From UBA1941 sp964537475 (GTDB taxonomy: Bacteria > Bacteroidota > Bacteroidia > Chitinophagales > LD1): a DNA stretch of 64,000 bases. Positions 16,908 to 25,615 of the stretch are shown here, one piece after another. How positions within the stretch are numbered: position 1 is the stretch's first letter; each line of letters opens with the position of its first letter. The stretch is taken from positions 62,001 through 126,000 of the forward strand of contig CAZIBY010000009.1 of the NCBI GenBank assembly GCA_964537475.1. Reading direction: 5' to 3'. Both the position numbers and the translations under genes were made by a program. A model generated the notes under the pieces. It did no database searches and was not told the DNA's origin. It worked only from the letters and a program-made list of their open reading frames with translations.

Positions 16908-18515
16908 TTACATTCTAAACACTCCAAACCCTTCGGCACCTTTTATCTCTGTGCGGTGTATGACCTGCAGGCAGAGCTTGAGATAGTTGCGCGTGTCGCG
17001 TGGGTCTATCACGCCATCGTCCCATAGCTGCCCGGATGCATACCAGGCGTTACTTTGCTTCTCTGCCTCCTTCACCATGTAGCCCGCCATTTGTTTGCCC
17101 TGCTCTTCGTCGTACTGTATGCCTGACTTCTCGGCTGCTGCGCGGCCTATGGTCTGCATCACGCCCGCCAGCTGGTCAGGGCCCATCACGGCGATACGCG
17201 ACTGCGGATAGGTGAAGAGAAACCGGGGATTATAGGCGCGACCGCACATGGCATAGTTGCCCGCACCGTAGCTGGCTCCGGTGATGATCGTGATGGCTGG
17301 CACCGTACTATTACTCACTGCATTGATCAGCTTTGCACCATGCTTGATGATGCCTTCCTCTTCATATTTTTTGCCGACCATAAAGCCGGTGATATTCTGC
17401 AGAAAGAGCAGCGGCGTATTATTCTGATTGCACAGTTGTATAAACTGAGCGCCTTTATTGGCAGCTTCAGAAAATAGCACACCGTTATTGGCCAGGATAC
17501 CGATGCGGTGGCCGTCTATGTGTGCATATCCCGTGATGAGTGTAGCGCCATAGAGCGGTTTGAACTCTGAGAAGTCGGAGCCATCTACGATGCGCGCTAT
17601 CAGCTCGCGCTGATCAAAAGGAATACGCACATCTGCAGATACTACGCCCAGTATTTCCTCGCTGTCATATAGAGGTTCCTTGGCCAGTTGCGGATGCACC
17701 TCTTCGGGTTCATGAAGCTGAGCCACGATCTCGCGCGCCAGCCGGATAGCGTCCATCTCATCCTCGGCCATGTAGTCTGAGACTCCTGATATCGTACTGT
17801 GCATCCTCGCGCCGCCGAGAGACTCCTCATCAGTGATCTCATTGGTAGCCATGCGCACGAGTGGTGGACCGGCGAGAAATACCTTCGCTTCATCTTTCAC
17901 AAAGATTGCATAGTCTGACATGCCGGGGATATAGGCGCCGCCGGCAGTACTGCTGCCAAAGACAACTGAAATAGTAGGTATACCCGCCTGAGACCTGCGC
18001 GTGATCTCCCGAAAATTAGCCCCGCCGTAGTTGAATATCTTGGCCTGGTCGGGTAGATTGGCGCCGGCAGACTCCACCATATTGATCATCGGTAGGCGAT
18101 TATCACGGGCTATCTCGCCTATGCGCAGGCCTTTCTGCAGGGTGGCGTAGTCTACTGCACCGCCCTTGATCGTACCGATGTTTGAATTGAGCATGCAGAG
18201 GCGGCCGCTTACAAAACCGATACCTGCTACGATGGTCCCGCCCGTGCCAAATCCGTCCATACCCCAGCCCGCAAATGGCAGCAGCTCCATGAAAGGAGAG
18301 TCCTGATCGAGCAGCAGCTCTATGCGCTCACGCGCCAGCAGGCGTCCTGCCTTCTTCGTGCGCTCCAGGTACTTGGCCTCTCCCTGAAAGAGGGCTTCTT
18401 TTTGCTTGCTTTCGAGTTCTTTTATTTTCTCCTGCATCTGCTCCAGATTGCGCTGGTAGCTGTCAGAGTTGCGGTTGATCTTAGATCTGAATACGGACAT
18501 GGTCTGGGCGGCCAT
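16908..18515 (-). CDS. Acyl-CoA carboxylase carboxyltransferase subunit (methylcrotonyl/propionyl-CoA type)
   Basis: The 535-aa protein transfers the carboxyl group from biotin to an acyl-CoA. Family marks are KKAGRLLARERIELLLD, the oxyanion-loop segments GGAVDYATLQKGLRIG and FGSSTAGGAYIPGMSDY, and in the C-terminal half FLQNITGFMVGKKYEEEGIIKHGAKL and ITGASYGAGNYAMCGRAY. Length and motifs match the beta subunits of methylcrotonyl-CoA carboxylases. Translation may start at the second Met (18500). It is the first gene of the same-strand run 18515 to 13876. Confidence 0.93.
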   Translation of the reverse strand: MAAQTMSVFRSKINRNSDSYQRNLEQMQEKIKELESKQKEALFQGEAKYLERTKKAGRLLARERIELLLDQDSPFMELLPFAGWGMDGFGTGGTIVAGIGFVSGRLCMLNSNIGTIKGGAVDYATLQKGLRIGEIARDNRLPMINMVESAGANLPDQAKIFNYGGANFREITRRSQAGIPTISVVFGSSTAGGAYIPGMSDYAIFVKDEAKVFLAGPPLVRMATNEITDEESLGGARMHSTISGVSDYMAEDEMDAIRLAREIVAQLHEPEEVHPQLAKEPLYDSEEILGVVSADVRIPFDQRELIARIVDGSDFSEFKPLYGATLITGYAHIDGHRIGILANNGVLFSEAANKGAQFIQLCNQNNTPLLFLQNITGFMVGKKYEEEGIIKHGAKLINAVSNSTVPAITIITGASYGAGNYAMCGRAYNPRFLFTYPQSRIAVMGPDQLAGVMQTIGRAAAEKSGIQYDEEQGKQMAGYMVKEAEKQSNAWYASGQLWDDGVIDPRDTRNYLKLCLQVIHRTEIKGAEGFGVFRM

Positions 18516-18612
18516 GGTTTAGGATGGCCGTGTGGAAAGTTAAATGCTTTTTGGAATATGGCAGTTAAATTTCAGTGAGCGAATATCTGTCTATGTCAAG
18601 GCAATAGAAGGC

Positions 18613-19500
18613 TCAAAATTTCACATCCATGATCAGCGTCATGTGATCGGAGAGGTCCTGATGGTCCAGGTCCCATGGAGTGGTGTAGCGGAAGATATGC
18701 CTGGAGACATCTTTGTACAGCCGGCCATTCGGTTTGTAAAGAATATAGTCTATGATATCCTGCTCCGGGTGCAGGAGTACCTTGCAGTAGTTTTCGCTCA
18801 TATCACATACTACATCGTCTGAGGTGTAGTGCATATCGCCTGAGATCGGGCCATCCTCTGCCTTCAGTATATCTACCATAGCAGGATAGAGTACCGTATC
18901 AGTGCGAAATGTATTGTAGTCGCCGCCCAGTATCTGAGGCACACCAGGCTTCGTATGACGCTGCAGCATCGCAGCGATCTGAGCAAACTGGTCAATGTGT
19001 ATGCGGGGGATACCACCGGCCTGTATATGCGTAGACATGACCTGGACCTCGTGCCCGCGAATGGTAGTGGCAGCAAGCAGCGCTCCTTTGCGTGCCCAGC
19101 AGTCATTTCCCGAGCAGGAGGAGAAGCGTATCTGTTCCAGTTTTTTCAGTGGGGTCTTGCTAAATATCATCGCTCCACCGCTGAAGATGGTGCCGGCCTC
19201 TTTATTGACAGGCCCTAATACATAAGGGTAGCTTCTGTGCAGCTTACGCTTTAATATCCTGTAGCAACGATCATCAAAAGCCTCCTGCAGCAATACCACG
19301 TCTGTGTTTTCTGCTATGATATAGCGCGGTATCAGTTTGGCGCGCTGTACAGGCTTGTGGTGAATGTAGCGAAAGATGCGCGGCAGCATTTTGATATTCC
19401 AGGTCATGATACGTATGGCACCGGTATCTGCAGATTGCCCATGTACATAGCCCGGAGTGAATGCGAGCATCATGGCCAGCAACACGAAATATACTTTCAT
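18613..19500 (-). CDS. Secreted sphingomyelinase-like endonuclease/exonuclease/phosphatase-fold protein
   Basis: The ATG at 19500 (295 aa) opens a signal peptide (MKVYFVLLAMMLAFTPGYVHGQS). The fold is identified by RIMTWNIKMLPR, TDVVLLQEAFDDRCY, ARKGALLAATTIRGHEVQVMSTHIQAGG, LGGDYNTFRTD and the final LSDHMTLIM. The Asn, Glu, His, Asp and SDH residues are the metal and catalytic set of this superfamily. The QEAFD segment and the KG-GxL spacing are closest to bacterial neutral sphingomyelinases. A secreted phosphodiesterase acting on sphingolipids is plausible, and many Bacteroidota make sphingolipids. Substrate remains inferred. Confidence 0.8.
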   Translation of the reverse strand: MKVYFVLLAMMLAFTPGYVHGQSADTGAIRIMTWNIKMLPRIFRYIHHKPVQRAKLIPRYIIAENTDVVLLQEAFDDRCYRILKRKLHRSYPYVLGPVNKEAGTIFSGGAMIFSKTPLKKLEQIRFSSCSGNDCWARKGALLAATTIRGHEVQVMSTHIQAGGIPRIHIDQFAQIAAMLQRHTKPGVPQILGGDYNTFRTDTVLYPAMVDILKAEDGPISGDMHYTSDDVVCDMSENYCKVLLHPEQDIIDYILYKPNGRLYKDVSRHIFRYTTPWDLDHQDLSDHMTLIMDVKF

Positions 19501-19553
19501 ACGAAGAGGTGGATCTTTCGAGGCAAACTTGAACACATTTTCTCAAAATCGGA

Positions 19554-21839
19554 ATGGGTATTCAGCGAATGCTTATATCTTTATTGCTATTCTGTATGAT
19601 AGTGACTTATATCAGGATATTATGTTTCTCACTGGCCTGGATGGTGGCTGTATCGCTACCGGCCCAGCGGCTGTATCAGATCAGCGGCGTACCTCTCTAC
19701 CATGCAGGCCAGCCCCTGCTCAATGGCTGGAGCGGAGGATTCAATAATCCGGTCATCTCTCCCATAGACCTGGATCAGGACAGCCTCATGGATCTTTTCA
19801 TCTATGACAAGGCTGCATGGAAGGCACAAGCATTTCTGAATGTAGGTAGCACTGGTCATCCGGCCTTTCTGTATGCGCCGGAGTACGATGTGACCTTCCC
19901 CCGTGGCATGCAGGACTGGGCGCTGGTACGCGATTATGACGGTGATGGCGCACCCGATATTTTTGCCTATACCGGTATCAGCAATATCACGGTTTACCAT
20001 GGACGCCGCATACCGGGCGGCGGCCTGGCGTTTGATCTGGTCTGCCCCCGCCTGACCTATACATATGGGGTAGGTGGTGTAGACGGTATCTTTGTGAATG
20101 CAGATAATATGCCGGTACTGGCAGATGTGGACTATGACGGCGATATGGATATACTGACTGCCGATATGACCGGCTCCCGTATCAATCTCTATCGCAACAG
20201 GTCTGTGGAGCTGGGGTATGGCCGCGACTCACTGATCTATGTCAATGCAGACGGCTGCTGGGGCAATATCTATATGAACAGTGGCTGCGGTGTATCATTT
20301 TTCTCTTGCAAGACGGGAGCCGAAGGACTGGCAGGCCTGGCGCCGCGCACTCCGCGGGACGGGGGCGGCACACTATACGCTTTTGACTATGAGGGAGACC
20401 ATGATATGGACGTGCTGCTGGCAGATATGTCATGCAGTACGATCAAGTTTTTCCGTAACGACGGAGACTCGATGAATCCTGCCGTAGGGTATACGGATAC
20501 GCTCTTTCCCAGCTATGACCACTCTGTGAAAATACCCGTGTATCCCGCCGCCTACGGTACAGACGCAGATAATGACGGCTATGCGGATATGCTGGTGGCA
20601 CCTTTCACGAGCAATAACCTGTACCTCATGAAATCTGAAGATGTAAAGTGCCTGCAGTATTATCATAATAATGGCGCATCACTACCGCTCAATACTTTCC
20701 ACTATCTGGGCGATAGCCTCATCACACCATCTACACTGGATGTAGGTACAGAGTCTCATCCGGTACTCTTTGACTACAATGGAGATGGCCTGCAGGATAT
20801 GGTGATAGGCCGCTACGGCCGCTATCATGACTGGCCACAGCTGGCACTATATGCCAACTCGGGTACAGTGGATAGCCCGGCCTTTGTACAGGTATCTGAC
20901 GACTGGGGCGGCCTGCACGCTTATTCACTTTCCGGCGCTTATCCGGCCTTTGGCGATATGGATGGCGACGGCCATGCAGATATGCTGATAGGCACGCAGA
21001 CAGGTGAGCTGGACTTTTTTCATAACGCGGGAGCGGATACGGCATCATTCCCATCTATGACTGCAGCATCCTGGTTTGGCATCCATGCAGGCACAGCATC
21101 TACGCTATGTATCTATGACCTCAATGGCGATAGCCTGTGCGATATACTGGTAGGCGGGACCAGTGGCAATATCCGGTTCTACTGGAATTTTGGTACGCGT
21201 GCTGTACCGCAGTTCTCACCTGACTCAGTGGTCAATGCACTGGGGCACATCTACATCCATAGCACACCTGTGCAGACACTGGAGTATAGCAGTCCCTATG
21301 TGCAGACAGAGCAGGGGACCACCTACCTCTACACCGGCTCGCGGGAGGGGTGGATATCAAAATACCGCGTGGATAGAGATAGCATACGGCATGGTGGTTT
21401 CGCGCTGGTGAGCAATGATGTGACAGGCATCTCTGCCGGGCAACATAGTACAGTAGCGATAGCTGATGTCAATCACGACGGGCAAAATGACTATCTGATC
21501 GGTAATATACGCGGTGGGGTCACACTTTTCTCAGATGCATACTGGGGTACCGGTACCAGCCTGCCTACGGGCCTCAGCGAAAAATCGGAAGATAGGAGAG
21601 GAGTAGTAGCCTATCCTGTGCCTGCCACAGATATACTGCATATCCGCAGCGCATCTACTGACCACTATATGCACAGTGCTCACCTCTATGACACAGAGGG
21701 GCGCCTGGTAGCTGCCGCTGATGCCGTCAGCGGAGTGGTAACGCTTTCTCTAGGGGAGGTTTCATCCGGTGTATATATCCTTATCACCACTGACGAGAAG
21801 CTCCATCTCTACAGGAGCAAAGTAACGGTACTGAAATGA
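19554..21839 (+). CDS. T9SS-secreted VCBS/FG-GAP repeat protein
   Basis: The 761-aa protein has a long hydrophobic N-terminus consistent with a signal peptide; a second Met at 19569 is also possible. The body holds many FG-GAP/VCBS-type blades with the calcium-binding pattern DxDGDG or DxNGDG: DLDQDSLMDLFIYD, RDYDGDGAPDIFAY, DVDYDGDMDILTAD, DYEGDHDMDVLLAD, DYNGDGLQDMVIG, DMDGDGHADMLIG and DVNHDGQNDYLIG. It ends in a type A T9SS sorting domain (YPVPATDILHI ... SSGVYILITT ... KVTVLK). Likely a cell-surface or secreted adhesin-type propeller; ligand unknown. Confidence 0.88.
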   Translation: MGIQRMLISLLLFCMIVTYIRILCFSLAWMVAVSLPAQRLYQISGVPLYHAGQPLLNGWSGGFNNPVISPIDLDQDSLMDLFIYDKAAWKAQAFLNVGSTGHPAFLYAPEYDVTFPRGMQDWALVRDYDGDGAPDIFAYTGISNITVYHGRRIPGGGLAFDLVCPRLTYTYGVGGVDGIFVNADNMPVLADVDYDGDMDILTADMTGSRINLYRNRSVELGYGRDSLIYVNADGCWGNIYMNSGCGVSFFSCKTGAEGLAGLAPRTPRDGGGTLYAFDYEGDHDMDVLLADMSCSTIKFFRNDGDSMNPAVGYTDTLFPSYDHSVKIPVYPAAYGTDADNDGYADMLVAPFTSNNLYLMKSEDVKCLQYYHNNGASLPLNTFHYLGDSLITPSTLDVGTESHPVLFDYNGDGLQDMVIGRYGRYHDWPQLALYANSGTVDSPAFVQVSDDWGGLHAYSLSGAYPAFGDMDGDGHADMLIGTQTGELDFFHNAGADTASFPSMTAASWFGIHAGTASTLCIYDLNGDSLCDILVGGTSGNIRFYWNFGTRAVPQFSPDSVVNALGHIYIHSTPVQTLEYSSPYVQTEQGTTYLYTGSREGWISKYRVDRDSIRHGGFALVSNDVTGISAGQHSTVAIADVNHDGQNDYLIGNIRGGVTLFSDAYWGTGTSLPTGLSEKSEDRRGVVAYPVPATDILHIRSASTDHYMHSAHLYDTEGRLVAAADAVSGVVTLSLGEVSSGVYILITTDEKLHLYRSKVTVLK

Positions 21840-22292
21840 TCAGAGGTCAAGCAGCCTGCGGTGATAGTTGACCTGGCCCAGGTGATAGGCCAGGTGACCG
21901 TAGAGATGTATCATAAAGTGCCCCGTGGTTTCATGCTTTTCATGCTTCATGATCGGAAAAGTATCCCCCAGGGACCGGTTGTCCAGTCTGGCAAATGTAG
22001 ACTGCATCATGGCGATAGTTTGGTCCAGATCTGCAATAAGAGTGCCTCTTGCTACATCTCTGGTAGAAAACTCCAGCTCCCGCTGCCGTACATAACCCGT
22101 ATTGCCCAGCGTGGCGCCGAAAAAGTGATTGAGATTGCCTATGAGGTGGAGGGTCAGCGTGCCGGCAGAGTTGCTGATCTGCCCACTCGTTTTCCATATG
22201 TTGGCCTCGTTGCCGTATGCAGATAGCTCTTCCTTGAGCTTATTGAGGTCACGGACAAAGAAATCCAGAAACTGTGTGCTATAGTCTATCAT
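21840..22292 (-). CDS. DinB-like four-helix protein (DUF1572 type)
   Basis: The 150-aa helical protein has His residues spaced as in DinB/YfiT metal-binding proteins: HLIGNLNHFFGA near residue 50 and HLYGHLAYHLGQVNYHRRLL near the C-terminus. Such proteins bind a divalent metal and many act as thiol-dependent transferases; the substrate is unknown. Its stop directly abuts the convergent T9SS gene (21839/21840). Confidence 0.85.
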   Translation of the reverse strand: MIDYSTQFLDFFVRDLNKLKEELSAYGNEANIWKTSGQISNSAGTLTLHLIGNLNHFFGATLGNTGYVRQRELEFSTRDVARGTLIADLDQTIAMMQSTFARLDNRSLGDTFPIMKHEKHETTGHFMIHLYGHLAYHLGQVNYHRRLLDL

Positions 22293-22343
22293 GTCCTGCT
22301 ATTTGGGTATGCAAGATAGATACTTTGTCTCATAACCGACAGA

Positions 22344-23675
22344 TCAGAAAGTATACCTGATGGCTGTATTGATACCTATGTCAAATACACGGCTATGCTG
22401 CATCTGGATCGGATCAATGCTCATGCGCATGGCAGGCTCAGCAGAGATCGAAATCCGGTGTGGTAGCAAAATATCTACGCCCAGGGTATATAGCATCGAT
22501 CCATAGTATCGTTTACCGTTGCCCAGCGAGTAATATTTCATCAGTTTCCCATTATCAAGCTGATCTGCCGCAGCATTTATGCTGCTAATCGCTTTACCGG
22601 GTTCAAAATTATTGACATCCGGAAAATCAGCCACATCTGCCGGTACGAACGTAGCAGGAGGTGTCTTGGGTTTGAACTGATAGGTGAAGCTTTCGTTTAA
22701 CTTGATATGATTGACATATGACACACCCACACTCAGCCGCAGGTGACGAGAGGTATATGGATATGCCTTGATACCTATCGGAATAGCAAGCTCCTGTATA
22801 TGCGAGGTAAAGCTCATGAGGTCACTGTACTGATTATCAGGATATGCAGGTCGGTTGATCTTGAAATTGACCTCAGAGTAAAGAATGCTGTTTGTGATGG
22901 CAAAGTACTTACCTATAGCAACCTGCTGTGAAAGGCCTGCAGACCACGTAGGGACTGAGGCAAAGGTCCGACGTGTATAAGACTCAAATACCCCCGTCTC
23001 AGCGCCAAGGCTGTAGGAGATAGATACTTTATGCTTGTGGTGCAGCGGTATAGCCTGAGTAGATGCTCCGTCAGGGTCTAGCTCCCTGTTTTTTTCATCG
23101 GTAGCAAGCAGCGTCCCGGTACCGGGTGCGAGGTCATTAGCAGCTACCTCATGCTCTGATGCTACTATGCCCGTAGGTGCGTGGTCTGCTACACTCGGTA
23201 TCACGTGAGATATGTGTGTAGCGTGCCCTTGTTTCCTGTTTTGATTTTTTTGTTTAGAAAATGGTTGAAAGTCTGAAGACGAAGAAGTGGATCTCGCCTT
23301 AGCTGTTTTATCTGTTGGCACAGCCTCACCAGTATTTGTGGCGGATTCAGATTGCGTTGTGGCCTTTACATCTGCTGTGGATTGGTTTGTAGTACCGGAG
23401 ATGGCGGCATCAGATGGTTCTGCTACGCTCTTGCTATTGGCTGCTACCGGGCCATGCGCGTGCACACTCTCGTACAGGCCATAGTAGACACCTGCACTCA
23501 CCAGCAGCGCTACAGCTACTGCCCCTGATGCTAGCCACCACCACAGGAAGCCTCGCTTTTTCTTGCGCTCCATGAGTTGCTCCATGGCGGCCCAGGCTTG
23601 CGGGTCGTAAGCATACTCCGCAGAGAGCAGCTTTTCGCGCAGGGCCTTATCGTTGGGATTCTTTGCCATATTCAT
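22344..23675 (-). CDS. Putative anti-sigma/outer-membrane beta-barrel fusion protein
   Basis: The 443-aa protein begins with a charged cytoplasmic helix region (DKALREKLLSAEYAYDPQAWAAMEQLMERKKKR). One membrane segment follows (about 43-66, starting GFLWWW), then a Ser/Thr/Ala-rich linker (about 75-200). The C-terminal region of alternating strands (YFAITNSILYSEVNFKI, HLRLSVGVSYVNHI, RISISAEPAMRMSI) ends in TAIRYTF, an aromatic end like those of outer-membrane barrels. It overlaps the ECF sigma gene by 29 bases, so translational coupling is likely. I infer the N-terminal part may restrain the sigma factor. No zinc-finger anti-sigma motif is visible. Confidence 0.75.
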   Translation of the reverse strand: MNMAKNPNDKALREKLLSAEYAYDPQAWAAMEQLMERKKKRGFLWWWLASGAVAVALLVSAGVYYGLYESVHAHGPVAANSKSVAEPSDAAISGTTNQSTADVKATTQSESATNTGEAVPTDKTAKARSTSSSSDFQPFSKQKNQNRKQGHATHISHVIPSVADHAPTGIVASEHEVAANDLAPGTGTLLATDEKNRELDPDGASTQAIPLHHKHKVSISYSLGAETGVFESYTRRTFASVPTWSAGLSQQVAIGKYFAITNSILYSEVNFKINRPAYPDNQYSDLMSFTSHIQELAIPIGIKAYPYTSRHLRLSVGVSYVNHIKLNESFTYQFKPKTPPATFVPADVADFPDVNNFEPGKAISSINAAADQLDNGKLMKYYSLGNGKRYYGSMLYTLGVDILLPHRISISAEPAMRMSIDPIQMQHSRVFDIGINTAIRYTF

Positions 23676-24231
23676 CTGTTTTGACTATTCTGTTTTGTTC
23701 GATCATTTTCCTGAGTTTCACCTTTGCTTTGGCCAGGTTAGATTTGCTAGTGCCTTCATTTATCTCGAGCAGTTTGGCTATCTCGGGATGCGTGTACCCC
23801 TCTACTACATATAGATTGAATACGGCACGATAGGCCGGTGTGAGGCTATTGACCATCGCCATGATCTCATCTACGGTCAGGTCTGAGACTATATCTGCCG
23901 TATCCTCCATATAGATGGTCTGCTCTATATCACTATGGCGGTGGCGTATCTCTGCGCGCAGGTGATCTATGGCTGTATTGACCATGATGCGGTGTATCCA
24001 TGCCTCTATGCCGGCATTGTCTTGCTTCCTATAGTCTTTGACGGAGGTAAAGACTTTGAGAAAACCCTTATTGAGTATCTCTGTAGCCTGGTCGCGGTCG
24101 GCAGCGTAGCGCATACAGGTGCCCATCATACGCGGGAAGAGGCGCTCATAGAGCAGCTTCTGCGCTGTTCGCTCATCGCGCTTGCACCCTTCTATGATCT
24201 CATCCAGCATTTTGTGATAGGACACCTGCAT
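23647..24231 (-). CDS. ECF-family RNA polymerase sigma factor
   Basis: The 194-aa protein has sigma region 2 (CMRYAADRDQATEILNKGFLKVFTSVKDYR, then IEAWIHRIMVNTAIDHLRAE) and region 4 (VNSLTPAYRAVFNLYVVEGYTHPEIAKLLEINEGTSKSNLAKAKVKLRKMI in pieces). These give core binding and -35 recognition. It is first in a pair with the overlapping membrane protein gene at 22344, the usual arrangement for a sigma factor and its regulator. Confidence 0.93.
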   Translation of the reverse strand: MQVSYHKMLDEIIEGCKRDERTAQKLLYERLFPRMMGTCMRYAADRDQATEILNKGFLKVFTSVKDYRKQDNAGIEAWIHRIMVNTAIDHLRAEIRHRHSDIEQTIYMEDTADIVSDLTVDEIMAMVNSLTPAYRAVFNLYVVEGYTHPEIAKLLEINEGTSKSNLAKAKVKLRKMIEQNRIVKTDEYGKESQR

Positions 24232-24262
24232 CGCTACTAAGTTACTAAATCGGGCTCGTCTG

Positions 24263-25516
24263 TTATTTTGCCACGGCGATATGACTCAATGCAGTGACGT
24301 GCTGTGGATCTGAGTAGTCATATTCATAGAGGCCATCGCTGCCTATCATGAGCAGGATTTTATTCCATGCTATCACATCCTGAGACTGGATACTGGCAAA
24401 AGCGCCCAACTGATGGCTGCCGATACTATTGATATCTGCGGCATCATATACTTTCAACCCTTCGTCACCATCGCAGATGAATAAAGTAGCATCATCAATA
24501 CTCAGGCCACGTGGGCTATGCATCTCATAGGTAGCTACTATCGTAGGTGCGGTCGTATTGGTCACATCTACTACCTGAAGCTGGTTGACGGAGTTATTGC
24601 AGGTGGACCCTGAGTGCAGGGTCACATAGGCATAGTGACCCTGCACGACCACAGGATCGCAAGACAGCGCATGAGAGAAGGTGGCATCATGCTGCGGGCT
24701 GAATGGGCTATTAAGATTGAAAATCTGCATACCTGTAGAGGTGCCGATATACAGATGGCTGTCATAGGCAAAAATGGTCTCGATGTTCCATCCTATCGCG
24801 GAGCTACCTGATGCGGTGGGCGCAGCGGCGTTGCTCACATTGAAGACACGAAGGGAGGATTGGTCTACGATATACAGCGCATTGCGGTCTATGGCGAAGC
24901 GGCTGGTAGAGCCGGCGATATTGGGAGAGGAGGGGACATTAGCCGTAGACGAGCTGGCCACGTTATTCATCGGCTTTGCCATATCGCCTTCCATCCACAT
25001 GATAGGTCCGCCGGCATTGCAGCCCACCTTCTCCGTGACACGGGCAGAGTCGTATCCGGTCAGTACGCCGCTGCTCCCATCAGCATAGCTCACATAGAGC
25101 GGAGGCAGTGCATCATAGACGGTATTGACCACAGAAGGGCTGGCGGGGTTAGCTATATTCAAGGCTACCAGCGCAGTGTAGCAGTCAGCGTAGAGTATAT
25201 TGTCTTTGACAGCCATGTCTATATTGCCGGGGATGTTTATGAAGGCGACATTCTGCGGCGCAGACGGATTTGAGTTGTCTATCACGTGGATGCCGGCCAT
25301 GTATTCATTCACCAGGATATAGTGCCCGGTCAGAAAGATCTTGCCGGTCTTCTTCAGTGGCGTAGGTGCCGTAGTTTTTACGTCTTGAATAATATCTGTG
25401 ATCTGGCGGTAGCGGGGGGTGTACTTCCAGTAGGTCTGGGTCTGCTCACATTGGTCCTTTTTGCAGGATGCTGCGAGTATCGTGAGCATTATCAGAGGGG
25501 CGATGAATTTTCTCAT
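24263..25516 (-). CDS. LVIVD-repeat surface lipoprotein
   Basis: The 417-aa protein has a lipoprotein signal ending in LAASC (residue 18) followed by KKDQ. The body repeats the LVIVD propeller pattern: GIHVIDNSNPSAPQNVAFINIPG, ALNIANPASPSVVNTV, SLRVFNVSNAAAPTASGSS, GMQIFNLNSPFSPQHDATF and QLQVVDVTNTTAPTIVATYEM. Function unknown; a surface-exposed beta propeller is expected. It is divergent from the gene at 25616, with a palindrome between them. Confidence 0.88.
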   Translation of the reverse strand: MRKFIAPLIMLTILAASCKKDQCEQTQTYWKYTPRYRQITDIIQDVKTTAPTPLKKTGKIFLTGHYILVNEYMAGIHVIDNSNPSAPQNVAFINIPGNIDMAVKDNILYADCYTALVALNIANPASPSVVNTVYDALPPLYVSYADGSSGVLTGYDSARVTEKVGCNAGGPIMWMEGDMAKPMNNVASSSTANVPSSPNIAGSTSRFAIDRNALYIVDQSSLRVFNVSNAAAPTASGSSAIGWNIETIFAYDSHLYIGTSTGMQIFNLNSPFSPQHDATFSHALSCDPVVVQGHYAYVTLHSGSTCNNSVNQLQVVDVTNTTAPTIVATYEMHSPRGLSIDDATLFICDGDEGLKVYDAADINSIGSHQLGAFASIQSQDVIAWNKILLMIGSDGLYEYDYSDPQHVTALSHIAVAK

Positions 25517-25541
25517 AATGGTGTGTTTGTGGTTTTAAAAG

Positions 25542-25599
25542 TCTTCAGGCAACCGTTGTCTGAAGAGAAACGTTATGAACCTGAGAACAGTTGCCTGAG
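25542..25599. promoter_or_regulatory. Palindrome with extra half-site between divergent genes
   Basis: TCTTCAGGCAAC (25542-25553) faces GTTGTCTGAAGA (25555-25566), 11 of 12 bases paired around a single base. A third copy of the half-site, GTTGCCTGAG, lies at 25590-25599. The element sits between the start codons of the LVIVD lipoprotein (25516) and the barrel protein (25616). It could be an operator for a dimeric regulator. The tiny loop makes a transcript hairpin less likely. Confidence 0.5.
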
Positions 25600-25615
25600 C
25601 ACAAAAAATAATTCC

